From DT-110 sp964342305 (lineage in GTDB: Bacteria; Bacteroidota; Bacteroidia; Chitinophagales; Saprospiraceae), in contig CAYFGK010000009.1 in NCBI GenBank assembly GCA_964342305.1, positions 20,601 to 84,600 of the forward strand: DNA of 64,000 nucleotides, in the 5' to 3' direction. The notes beneath the pieces were generated by a model that saw nothing but the letters and a program-made list of their open reading frames with translations, did no database searches and was not told the DNA's origin. Position numbers and translations under genes: made by a program. Positions 25,860 through 33,972 of this stretch are shown here, one piece after another; positions within the stretch are counted from its first letter, which is position 1; the number at the start of each line of letters is the position of its first letter.

Positions 25860-28694
25860 ATGAAATTTCTGAAGAACACCCTCTTCCTTAATATTATTCT
25901 AATCCTGGCAACGGTACATTTGCTTCCTGCTCAAACAACTATCAGAGGCGAAGTGCGCGACGGCAACTCCGGAGAGGGGTTGATCAGCGCTACCGTAGTG
26001 ATCCAGGGAACAACGGAAGGGACCGTTACCGATTTCGATGGCTCCTTTGAATTGACCACCGACAAATCACTTCCGCTTACCATCGTAGCCACCTACGTAG
26101 GTTACCTGGGCACCGAGATCGAAGTCACGGAAGATACGCCCCAACCTATCATTTTCGAGCTGGAGGAGGACGCCGTTACCATTAGCTCCGTAGAAGTGCG
26201 CGGCCGCCGGATAAGCGAAAAACAGACCCAATCGCCTCTCACCATGGAGTCCATGGATAATATTGCCATCAAGGAAACCCCGGCCGCTAGTTTCTACGAC
26301 GGGCTCGGCTCCCTGAAAGATGTGGACCTGACGGCCGCCAGCCTGGGCTTTAAGATCATCAACACCCGTGGATTCAACAGCACCAGCCCCGTGCGGTCGC
26401 TACAGATCATCGACGGCGTGGACAACCAGTCGCCCGGGCTCAACTTCTCGCTGGGTAACTTTCTGGGGGCCTCGGAACTAGACGTAAACCGGGTAAACCT
26501 GATCGTGGGTGCCAGTTCGGCCTTTTACGGTCCCAACGCCTTTAACGGGGTAATCAGCATGGAGACCAAAAATCCCTTTTTACAAAAAGGACTGGCCGGC
26601 ATGGTGAAAGTAGGTGAGCGGAACCTTATCGAGACCGGCTTCCGCTGGGCCGATGCCATCAAGGATAAGAACGGACAGGACCGCCTGGCGTACAAGATCA
26701 ATTTCGCTTATTTCCAGGCCGACGACTGGGAGGCCGACAATTACGATCCTGTCTTTGACTCACCGGCCGCTGCCGATAACCCGGGTGGTTTCGATGCAGT
26801 GAACATCTACGGTGACGAATACCTGGCCGCCAACGATTTTGAGAATACGACAACCCTTACGGGGATGGGCATCATCCACCGTCGTGGATACGAGGAACGC
26901 GACCTGGTAGATTACGACTCCGACAACCTCAAGGCCGGTGTTGCCTTCCACTACCGCCTCAAACCGGAACAAGACTACGCCTCCCCCGAGCTGATCCTGG
27001 CCTCGAATTATTCCCGGGGTACAACGGTGTACCAGGGCGATAACCGCTACAGCCTGAAAAACATCCAGTTCTTCCAGCACCGGATAGAGTTGCGCAAGCA
27101 AGACAATTATTTCTTGCGGGCATACGCTACCCACGAAGACGCCGGTGATTCTTACGATCCTTATTTTACGGCGCTGAAGCTGCAGCAATTCGCCAAGGAG
27201 AATAACCTGTGGCGGACCGACTACATCAACTACTGGCAGCAAAATGTCAATCCGGCCATACGGCAGGAAGAAGGTTTTCCGCGGATTACCGATTTCCTGG
27301 GGCGTCCGGCAGAATACAGAGAAGCCATTGATGCCTTTATCAACCGTGCGGATATACAGGAAGACCTGGAGGGCTATCACGAGGACGCCCAGGCATTTGC
27401 CAACCGGGCCAATCCACTGGATCCCAATACCCGCGACTTTCTGATTCCCGGCACGGATGCCTTCCAGGATCGCTTCAACAATATTATCTCGCGGAATGCC
27501 TTCTCAGAAGGAGGTACCCGCTTTTTTGACCGATCTGCACTCTTTCACGTGCACGGCGAACGCCAATTCAATGATGTGTACCGCGGCGGTGCCATTACGG
27601 ATCTGGATCTTCGGGTAGGTGCCAACTATCGCCTGTATACGCCCAATTCCGATGGTTCCATATTGCTCGACACCTTTGGTCGCAATATCGACACCTACGA
27701 ATATGGTATATACGGTGGAGGAACTCTGGAATTAGATAACTCCTGGAAGATCAGCGGTTCGATCCGACTGGATAAAAACCAAAACTTTGACTATCTGGTT
27801 TCGCCGGCCGCCTCCGTGGTGTATACACCACGACCCGATGAGGTCTTTCGTTTTAGCTTTAGCTCCGCTATTCGCAACCCCACCCTGGCGGATCAGTACC
27901 TGTTTTACAACGTTGGGCGAGCCATCCTGATCGGTAACCTCGATGGGTTCAATGATCTGATTACGGTGGAATCAATTCAGGATTTCCAAAACACCCTTGA
28001 TAGCGAGCTACTGGAATACTTTGATGTAGACCCTATCCGGCCGGAGAAGGTGCGCACCCTGGAACTGGGCTACCGTACTACCCTGTGGGAGCGATTGTTC
28101 CTGGATGCAACCTACTACTACAGCTTTTACACCGACTTTATTGGTTTCAACCTGGGTGTGGATGCGACCTTTAGCCAGGGATCGGGCCTACCAACCAGTC
28201 TGCAAGTCTACCGGGTAGCAGCCAATGCTACCGATGAAGTGACCACCCAGGGTTTCTCCATTGGCGGCAATTACTACTTTGCCAAATACTTCGTATTCAA
28301 CGGTAACTACTCCTGGAACCGTTTGAACACTCAGTCGGATGATCCCATTATTCCCGCTTTCAATACACCGGAACACAAATTCAACCTGGGCATCAGCGGA
28401 CGGGATATTATCATCAATCTGGGTAATTCTCAGATCAAAAACCTGGGCTTTAGTGTCAATTACAAATGGATCGATGGATTTCTGTTCGAGGGGTCGCCAC
28501 AGTTTACCGGCTTCATCCCTCAGTACGATATGCTGGATGCTCAGATTAACTGGCGGGCTCCTTCCATCAATACCACCTTTAAGTTGGGCGCATCTAATAT
28601 CCTGAACAACGAGACATTCCAGACCTACGGAGGGCCGAGGATCGGGCGCCTGGCCTATTTCAGCGTCACGTACGACTGGGTTAAGAAAGACTAA
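25860..28694 (+). CDS. TonB-dependent outer-membrane receptor
   Basis: 944 residues from ATG 25860. Signal peptide ends ...ATVHLLPAQ, then a carboxypeptidase-regulatory-like (CarboxypepD_reg) domain (TIRGEVRDGNSGEGLISATV, ~25-110), the plug (~125-250, with RSLQIIDGVDNQSPG and GASSAFYGPNAFNGVISM) and a large barrel ending ...YFSVTYDWVKKD. No SusD partner follows, so it is not a typical SusC/D pair. Ligand unknown; a siderophore, peptide or small molecule are all possible. The next gene encodes a secreted T9SS pseudo-esterase 244 bp on. Confidence 0.92.
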   Translation: MKFLKNTLFLNIILILATVHLLPAQTTIRGEVRDGNSGEGLISATVVIQGTTEGTVTDFDGSFELTTDKSLPLTIVATYVGYLGTEIEVTEDTPQPIIFELEEDAVTISSVEVRGRRISEKQTQSPLTMESMDNIAIKETPAASFYDGLGSLKDVDLTAASLGFKIINTRGFNSTSPVRSLQIIDGVDNQSPGLNFSLGNFLGASELDVNRVNLIVGASSAFYGPNAFNGVISMETKNPFLQKGLAGMVKVGERNLIETGFRWADAIKDKNGQDRLAYKINFAYFQADDWEADNYDPVFDSPAAADNPGGFDAVNIYGDEYLAANDFENTTTLTGMGIIHRRGYEERDLVDYDSDNLKAGVAFHYRLKPEQDYASPELILASNYSRGTTVYQGDNRYSLKNIQFFQHRIELRKQDNYFLRAYATHEDAGDSYDPYFTALKLQQFAKENNLWRTDYINYWQQNVNPAIRQEEGFPRITDFLGRPAEYREAIDAFINRADIQEDLEGYHEDAQAFANRANPLDPNTRDFLIPGTDAFQDRFNNIISRNAFSEGGTRFFDRSALFHVHGERQFNDVYRGGAITDLDLRVGANYRLYTPNSDGSILLDTFGRNIDTYEYGIYGGGTLELDNSWKISGSIRLDKNQNFDYLVSPAASVVYTPRPDEVFRFSFSSAIRNPTLADQYLFYNVGRAILIGNLDGFNDLITVESIQDFQNTLDSELLEYFDVDPIRPEKVRTLELGYRTTLWERLFLDATYYYSFYTDFIGFNLGVDATFSQGSGLPTSLQVYRVAANATDEVTTQGFSIGGNYYFAKYFVFNGNYSWNRLNTQSDDPIIPAFNTPEHKFNLGISGRDIIINLGNSQIKNLGFSVNYKWIDGFLFEGSPQFTGFIPQYDMLDAQINWRAPSINTTFKLGASNILNNETFQTYGGPRIGRLAYFSVTYDWVKKD

Positions 28695-28872
28695 TTGATT
28701 AATATTCTCTTTTTAATAAATTAACCTATATTTCATACTGAAAAAAATCTTCGCTTACACCTATCGAAATCAAGCACAAACCAAGCCTGGACCTAAGCAG
28801 CCCGAAAAAGTGCGCCTTTCCCGCTAAGGCACCCATATTCTGTACGAAGCAACTTTATGAACACATCCAAGA

Positions 28873-28892
28873 TGATTGCCTCTTCGTAAAGA
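28873..28892. promoter_or_regulatory. Small hairpin in the leader of the pseudo-esterase gene
   Basis: GCCTCTT-CGTA-AAGAGGC, a 7-bp perfect stem about 47 bp before the ATG, within the 28695-28938 gap. Function unknown; attenuation or mRNA stability are guesses. Confidence 0.35.
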
Positions 28893-28938
28893 GGCCTAAT
28901 ATGATTATTAATTACTTAGCTCATAAAAACTGCATTGT

Positions 28939-30522
28939 ATGAAACAACTCAACACGCTGTTGGTCATTTTGTGTACCTGTGCCTTCCTGAATCTTCAGGC
29001 TCAGGAACGCTATATGGCCGAAGTATTCTCAAGCGTTGATGTCGAGACGGATGTCATGTATGGCCAAAACCTTACCGTTCTGACGGTACCCGTAACGGGT
29101 AATCCCTCGTTACAAGACCTGGTGATGGATGTATACACTCCTGCCGGTGACACGATTACCGATCGTCCGGTAGTGGTTTATTTCCACACAGGTAGTTTCC
29201 TGCCTCAGTACATCAACGGGCAGATCACGGGTAGCCGCAGTGATTCCTCGGTAGTAGAGATCTGCACCAGGTTGGCTAAAATGGGATACGTAGCCATGTC
29301 CGCCACGTACCGCGCCGGCTGGAATCCGATCGCATCCGATCAGGACGAGCGTACCGGAACGCTACTGAATGCTACTTACCGCGGCATCCAGGATGCCCGT
29401 GCACTTATCCGTTTTTTACGTAAATCAGTAGCTGAAGAGGACAATCCTTTCGGTGTGGATACTGATAAAATCTGCTTGTGGGGCCAAGGCACCGGCGGCT
29501 ATATCAGCCTCGGAGCCGCCTTTTTGGATCGTTTTGATGAGGTGGTGTTAGAAAAATTTATCGATCAGGATTTGTTGGCTCCATATGTCGACACAAACCT
29601 CGTAGGTGACGTATACGGCGAAAAACAAGCCTTGCTTAACATCCCCAACCACGTTGGCTACAGCAATGACTTTGCAATGGCCGTGAATATGGGGGGAGCA
29701 TTAGGAGACATTAGCTGGATCGAGGGCAAGGATAATGAGCCAGTGACTATGGGTTTCCATGTGGCAAATGACCCCTTTGCTCCTTATGCAGATGGTGCCG
29801 TAATTGTTCCAACCACTGGGGATTTTGTCGTAAATGTAAGTGGCACACGGACGGTGGTAGATACCGCCAACCAACTGGGCGTGAATGCTGTTATTTCGGT
29901 GGCAAATGACGATCTGTCTGACCCTTTAAATGCCAAAGTAGATGCCTATAAATCGGTAATCGACACCTTTAGTGGTGGCCAAGTCCTTTCGATTGGTATT
30001 GACAATGTTTATCCTTTCGTTACCCCCGGCCCTGCATCGGGCCCCTGGGAATGGTGGAGCAAGCCACAATTGGATGCTACCATTGCAGCTTTTAATGCGG
30101 CTACCGGTGAAGATATCAGCGCTGATACTTTACACATGAATGGGTTACAACTCAATCCCGACATGTCTAAAGCAAAGGCGACCGCACACATTGACACCAT
30201 CATCAACTACTTTGCACCTCGTGCCTTCCTGGCGTTGAATTTGATGGCAACCTCTACCAATGAAGTGCTGACCGCCGCGGAAGTTGGCTTTGAAATGGGG
30301 CCAAACCCCATGAAGGAGTACATGACCATCAATACTGCCCCCGATCAGCCCATGCTCGATATTGCCGTGTACAATATGTCCGGTAAGCTGATGAAAGGCG
30401 CGATGGGCGTGAATAACAACCAATATATCTTGCAACGTACACCACATATGACGCCCGGCATGTACATCTTGCAAGTCCGCTTTAAAGATGGATTTGTGAG
30501 TAAGAAGATCATGCTGGAGTAA
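28939..30522 (+). CDS. Secreted carboxylesterase-fold protein with T9SS sorting domain, lacking nucleophile Ser
   Basis: 527 residues. Signal peptide (…AFLNLQAQ), then an alpha/beta hydrolase of the carboxylesterase type: DVYTPAGDTITDRPVVVYFHTGSF, a degenerate HGG oxyanion loop. The nucleophile elbow reads LWGQGTGGYISL, that is G-x-G-x-G rather than G-x-S-x-G, so the catalytic serine is absent. The C-terminal ~80 residues (from NPMKEYMTINT to VSKKIMLE) form a type A T9SS sorting domain, so the protein is exported across the outer membrane and probably surface-attached. It may be a binding protein rather than an enzyme. Confidence 0.82.
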   Translation: MKQLNTLLVILCTCAFLNLQAQERYMAEVFSSVDVETDVMYGQNLTVLTVPVTGNPSLQDLVMDVYTPAGDTITDRPVVVYFHTGSFLPQYINGQITGSRSDSSVVEICTRLAKMGYVAMSATYRAGWNPIASDQDERTGTLLNATYRGIQDARALIRFLRKSVAEEDNPFGVDTDKICLWGQGTGGYISLGAAFLDRFDEVVLEKFIDQDLLAPYVDTNLVGDVYGEKQALLNIPNHVGYSNDFAMAVNMGGALGDISWIEGKDNEPVTMGFHVANDPFAPYADGAVIVPTTGDFVVNVSGTRTVVDTANQLGVNAVISVANDDLSDPLNAKVDAYKSVIDTFSGGQVLSIGIDNVYPFVTPGPASGPWEWWSKPQLDATIAAFNAATGEDISADTLHMNGLQLNPDMSKAKATAHIDTIINYFAPRAFLALNLMATSTNEVLTAAEVGFEMGPNPMKEYMTINTAPDQPMLDIAVYNMSGKLMKGAMGVNNNQYILQRTPHMTPGMYILQVRFKDGFVSKKIMLE

Positions 30523-30533
30523 ATGCAACCTTC

Positions 30534-30570
30534 CCGAAAGAATTACCATGAATGGTGATTCTTTCGGGTG
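30534..30570 (+). terminator. Hairpin after the pseudo-esterase gene
   Basis: CCCGAAAGAAT … ATTCTTTCGGG with inner ACC/GGT pairs, 11 bp after the stop. No strong T-run follows, so it may protect the 3' end rather than terminate. Confidence 0.5.
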
Positions 30571-30593
30571 CATTACGAAATTCTCTTAAAAAA

Positions 30594-30780
30594 ACGTGAG
30601 GTTGGGCAGAAACTATTTCTTAAATAGAGGATACCCAAGGCCCAACCTCCCGGTACAGGGTAGTTGGTATAGTGTATAGAGATTCGAGCAAGTCCTACTA
30701 CTCAATACCCTCTACCAAATACAACGGGAGGTGGTGACAATACGCTATTTATCAATTGATTAGGCCCCCGCCTCACGGTA
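30594..30780 (+). repeat. Three-hairpin dispersed element, copy 2 (best preserved)
   Basis: ACGTGAGGTTGGGC…GCCCAACCTC (module 1), GGTATAGTGTAT…CAATACCCTCTACC (module 2), GGGAGGTGGTGACA…CCCGCCTCACGGTA (module 3). Confidence 0.85.
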
Positions 30781-30823
30781 AAAAAGGATGTTGTGCGAAG
30801 TTTCGCACAACATCCTTTTTTTT
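30781..30823. terminator. Strong bidirectional terminator between convergent genes
   Basis: AAAAAGGATGTTGTGCGAA-GTTT-CGCACAACATCCTTTTT: a long, nearly uninterrupted stem with A- and T-runs on both flanks. It is bracketed exactly by repeat copies 2 and 3. Confidence 0.88.
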
Positions 30824-30827
30824 AATC

Positions 30828-31080
30828 TAACGTGAGATTGGGCTTACACTCCTGCGTAAAGTGATGATTATCATAGCCCAACCTCACGGTACTGTGTAGC
30901 ATGTAGAGGGTATTAGGATTTAATACTCTGTAACCTAAGTAACTTTGACTTAGATTACAGAGTATTAAAGCAGATCCTACTACTCAATACCTAATACCAC
31001 ATTATGGCACTCCGTTATTTAATAAACAGATAGGACCTCTTTGCTCGCAGCAACGAAGTAAAGACGAGAACCTTACGTTA
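30828..31080 (+). repeat. Three-hairpin dispersed element, copy 3 (with nested hairpin)
   Basis: TAACGTGAGATTGGGC…GCCCAACCTCACGGTAC, then module 2 split by an extra ~45-nt perfect-looking hairpin (30920-30966). The right end CCTTACGTTA supplies the TAA stop of the LuxC-like gene. Confidence 0.82.
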
Positions 31081-32106
31081 ATTCAGTTTTTGCAAAAATG
31101 CCATAGTATCCACTCCGTCCGCATAATCGGACAGGGCCGGTTGCTGGGCTTGCCCGAACCCAAAGGTAGGCACCTCCGATACCGGATGGTGGCTAACCGC
31201 ACACTGTATCTCCTCCTTGCGTGCGGCTAATTCCTTGTCGAGGGCTGCCCGGTCGGAATAGGTTTCGTAATACAGTCCTGCGATGTGGGAGGCAATGGCT
31301 TTATTTTCCGTAAGGATAATACACCCGTTGGCCAGGTAAGGCACTTTGTTAAGGACAAAGATGGAGTAATTATAGTCGAAGTTGTTTTTATACTTGGTGT
31401 GCAGCACCACATCCCGGAATTCGTGGAGGGCCTCCAGGAGCGGGTCAAAATCATAGCCCTCCGGTACGTAGATCTTGGCAACATTGCGGCAACCCAGGCC
31501 GAAATACCGGAAAACATCTTCACCCAGCGCTTCCAGTTCTTCGGCCGTTTCGGTGCCGTCCAGTACACCGATCGCATTGCGATTCTTGCGGATGATGTGG
31601 GGGTATTTCCCGAAGTATGCCTCGAAGTAACGCGAAGAGTTATTGCTGCCTGTGGCGATAACCGCATCGAAGCCGGTCAGTTTCTCGGCGAAAGACACGT
31701 AGTCGGCCACCCGCTCGTCGAATTTGGTGAGCAACTTGATCAGGTAGGGCATCAGGAATTGATCCTTATCGGAGAGTTTGATGTTAGCCCGGTGACCGGC
31801 GGCAAATACACACAACCAATCGTGGAAGCCAACCAGCGGGATATTTCCCGCCATTACCAGTCCGATCGTTTTAGGATCAGCCGGTTCATCCAGCCCGTAA
31901 GCGCGCACCCACCCATCCAGTTTTTGGCGGTCGAGCATCTCTTCGGCGATGGAGCGCACGGCCCGTTCCTGATTAGCAATCGTGAACCATTGATTGTGGT
32001 GATAAGACCGGTTCATAATGGCTCTCAGAAAATCGTCTTCGCCCATTAAGTGATCGCCCAGTCGGTCGAGCAGGGCTAGTCGTTCCTCCAGCGGTATTCG
32101 TTGCAT
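31078..32106 (-). CDS. LuxC-like acyl-CoA reductase
   Basis: 342 residues of the LuxC/acyl-CoA reductase family (aldehyde dehydrogenase superfamily), which reduces fatty acyl-CoA to aldehyde with NADPH. GLVMAGNIPLVGFHDWLCV (cofactor region ~82-100), VIATGSNNSSRYF (~149-161), and a likely catalytic C206 in YFGLGCRNVAKIY. Shorter than LuxC (~480), as usual in Bacteroidota. No luxD/A/B/E genes, so not bioluminescence; possibly wax/aldehyde or flexirubin-type lipid metabolism (inference). Its stop codon lies in a repeat element. DUF1415 and RluD genes lie upstream on the same strand. Confidence 0.85.
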   Translation of the reverse strand: MQRIPLEERLALLDRLGDHLMGEDDFLRAIMNRSYHHNQWFTIANQERAVRSIAEEMLDRQKLDGWVRAYGLDEPADPKTIGLVMAGNIPLVGFHDWLCVFAAGHRANIKLSDKDQFLMPYLIKLLTKFDERVADYVSFAEKLTGFDAVIATGSNNSSRYFEAYFGKYPHIIRKNRNAIGVLDGTETAEELEALGEDVFRYFGLGCRNVAKIYVPEGYDFDPLLEALHEFRDVVLHTKYKNNFDYNYSIFVLNKVPYLANGCIILTENKAIASHIAGLYYETYSDRAALDKELAARKEEIQCAVSHHPVSEVPTFGFGQAQQPALSDYADGVDTMAFLQKLN

Positions 32107-32121
32107 ATTGATTCAGCTTTT

Positions 32122-32697
32122 CTATAGATGTGGCCAATCGTCGGTCGTATCCAGCTTTTGCAGATCATCCTGAAACTGCTGCAATCGATCGGCCCCCAAT
32201 TCCCGCAACCTGGCCACGTTGCGCCCGGGAATTCCCCCGGGATCAGGGTGAAGTTTGACCGCTTCCTCGACTTGAGACTCTGAAATCACGTGGATCATCG
32301 GATAAGGTGACCGATTGGTGTAGTGCGATGCATCGCGTGCTTCCTCTCCCCCGAACAAGTAGTCGGGATGAAAAGTTGCCAGTTGAATGTCGCCCCGCCA
32401 ACCGCTTGCATCCAGCACCTGGTTCAGCCTTTCGGCAAAAGCCAGGTAGTCGGTAAAAGTACCCCATTCCTCCGGATAGATCAACAGGATGGTTTCCACC
32501 TTCAGGCCGGGGTCGTATACCCGCCGGCAAGCAGCCAAAAGGCGTTCTTCGTGAGCCTCCAGCGAAAGTACCGGCACTACCTCAAATCCGATCCGGTCAC
32601 GACGGTACGGTTGTGCAGCAAAGGGACAGAGGTTTTGCCCGATCACCAATTGGTGTACCCAGGCTTTGGTTTGGTGTATGATACGGTTGGTTTCCAT
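32122..32697 (-). CDS. DUF1415 family protein
   Basis: 191 residues from ATG 32697 (METNRIIHQTKAWVHQLVIG). The N-terminal NLCPFAAQPYRRDRIGFEVV and later TFHPDYLFGG and NRSPYPMIHVISE segments are the conserved parts of DUF1415, a family of unknown function. The Cys in NLCPFA is conserved. It ends 15 bp before the LuxC-like start, so these two are probably one transcript. The in-frame ATG at 32754 is rejected because a palindrome (32703-32720) lies between. Confidence 0.82.
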   Translation of the reverse strand: METNRIIHQTKAWVHQLVIGQNLCPFAAQPYRRDRIGFEVVPVLSLEAHEERLLAACRRVYDPGLKVETILLIYPEEWGTFTDYLAFAERLNQVLDASGWRGDIQLATFHPDYLFGGEEARDASHYTNRSPYPMIHVISESQVEEAVKLHPDPGGIPGRNVARLRELGADRLQQFQDDLQKLDTTDDWPHL

Positions 32698-32702
32698 GGT
32701 GT

Positions 32703-32720
32703 CCGATCCTCCGGATCGGG
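32703..32720. repeat. TCC-loop palindrome
   Basis: CCGATCC-TCC-GGATCGG, perfect 7-bp stem, six bases upstream of the DUF1415 start. Confidence 0.55.
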
Positions 32721-32775
32721 CAGTGTAATAATGCCGTCTGCGGAGATAATTCATTTTTTGGTCGAAATAAATGCC

Positions 32776-32804
32776 CGAACCGGAGGTTCGACCACCATCG
32801 ATAT
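32776..32804. repeat. TCC-loop palindrome after rluD stop
   Basis: CGAACC-GGA-GGTTCG then ACCACCATCGATATCCT, reaching the TAG of rluD. The tail matches that at the S8 peptidase stop (7671-7684). Confidence 0.55.
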
Positions 32805-32805
32805 C

Positions 32806-33879
32806 CTATTCCAACTTCCCCACGGCCGACTTTCGCCCCTCCACGTAGCGTCGCCATCCTTCCAGAGCTCCCAGCATATCAGCGGGCAGCTCACTATCGA
32901 ACTGCATCCATTTCTTCGTGCGCGGATGGACAAAGCCCAATGACTTTGCGTGTAGCGAATGACGCGGAACGGTGGCAAACATACGCTCCACAAACAGTTT
33001 GTATTTGCTGTAGACCGTACCTTTCACGATCAAATGGCCTCCGTATTTTTCGTCGTTGAATAGCGGGTGCCCCAGGTGCTGCATATGTACGCGGATCTGG
33101 TGGGTGCGTCCCGTTTCCAGGTTGCACTGGATGAGGCTGACGTAGTATAAGCGTTCCAACACCCTGTAATGGGTGACTGCCCACTTGCCCTGGTCGCCCT
33201 CCGGGAAAGCCGTGAATTTCTTGCGAAAGCGGGGATGCCGACCGACGTGGGCATTAATGGTCCCCTGATCCTCTTCGGGGTCGCCCCATACGATCGCGTT
33301 ATAGGTGCGCTCGATGGTGTGATCAAAGAATTGCTTAGCGAGATGGGTAATGGTGAATTCGTTTTTGGCGACCACCAGTAGCCCGGAAGTGTTTTTATCG
33401 ATCCGGTGCACCAACCCGACACGATCCTGATAATTTTCACCCACATCCGGCAGGTTGTCCATACCAAAGTGGTAAGCCAGCCCATTGACCAGGGTACCCT
33501 TCTTATGGCCTATTCCAGGATGGACCACAACCCCGGCCGGCTTGTGTACGATGAGCAGATCATCATCTTCGTAACGGATATCCAGGTCCATCTTTTGTGG
33601 TACCAGGCGTGCCTCCTGGCCGGGAGGCTTGGGCATCAGCACCTTGATGACGTGGAGTGGCTTGACCTTAAAATTTGGTTTGATCGTTTGCTCGTCAACC
33701 AGGATATTACCAGCTTTGATGGCATTCTGCACCCGATTACGTGAAACGCCGTACAGGCGATCCATCAGGAATTTATCGATGCGAATGGGTTTCTGTTTCT
33801 TATCCACCCGGATCTCCTGAAAATCGTAGTACTCGTCTTCTTCGTCGTTGCTCTGGTATGTGGATTCGTCTTCCCGCAT
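32806..33879 (-). CDS. rluD: RluD-family 23S rRNA pseudouridine synthase
   Basis: 357 residues. S4 RNA-binding domain at about 28-85 (IRIDKFLMDRLYGVSRNRVQ), catalytic domain with VHRIDKNTSGLLVVAK (Asp nucleophile in HRxDxxTSG), NAIVWGDPEEDQG, and C-terminal RTHQIRVHMQHLGHPLFND. RluD makes Psi1911/1915/1917 in helix 69 of 23S rRNA; RluC/RluA-type specificity cannot be excluded. Acidic N-terminal tail (MREDESTYQSNDEEDE). Divergent from the Met gamma-lyase-like gene with ~93 bp between starts. Confidence 0.92.
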   Translation of the reverse strand: MREDESTYQSNDEEDEYYDFQEIRVDKKQKPIRIDKFLMDRLYGVSRNRVQNAIKAGNILVDEQTIKPNFKVKPLHVIKVLMPKPPGQEARLVPQKMDLDIRYEDDDLLIVHKPAGVVVHPGIGHKKGTLVNGLAYHFGMDNLPDVGENYQDRVGLVHRIDKNTSGLLVVAKNEFTITHLAKQFFDHTIERTYNAIVWGDPEEDQGTINAHVGRHPRFRKKFTAFPEGDQGKWAVTHYRVLERLYYVSLIQCNLETGRTHQIRVHMQHLGHPLFNDEKYGGHLIVKGTVYSKYKLFVERMFATVPRHSLHAKSLGFVHPRTKKWMQFDSELPADMLGALEGWRRYVEGRKSAVGKLE

Positions 33880-33954
33880 GCTACTTTGTTACCAAATGGT
33901 AAAGCTACAACTTGTTACCCACGTGAACAAGTTCGGCAGGCAGGCTGGTTTTTG

Positions 33955-33962
33955 TATGTTTG
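33955..33962 (+). promoter_or_regulatory. Predicted -7 box TATGTTTG, nearly leaderless start
   Basis: Exact TAnnTTTG ending 10 bp before ATG 33973, so the transcript would begin only a few bases before the start codon. Confidence 0.55.
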
Positions 33963-33972
33963 GAGCAAAAAT

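Noticed and set aside
30828..31080. Insertion sequence
   Set aside because: Terminal inverted repeats but no transposase frame; at most a non-autonomous element.
31078..32106. Bioluminescence gene luxC
   Set aside because: No luxA/B/D/E; shorter LuxC-like reductases are common in Bacteroidota.
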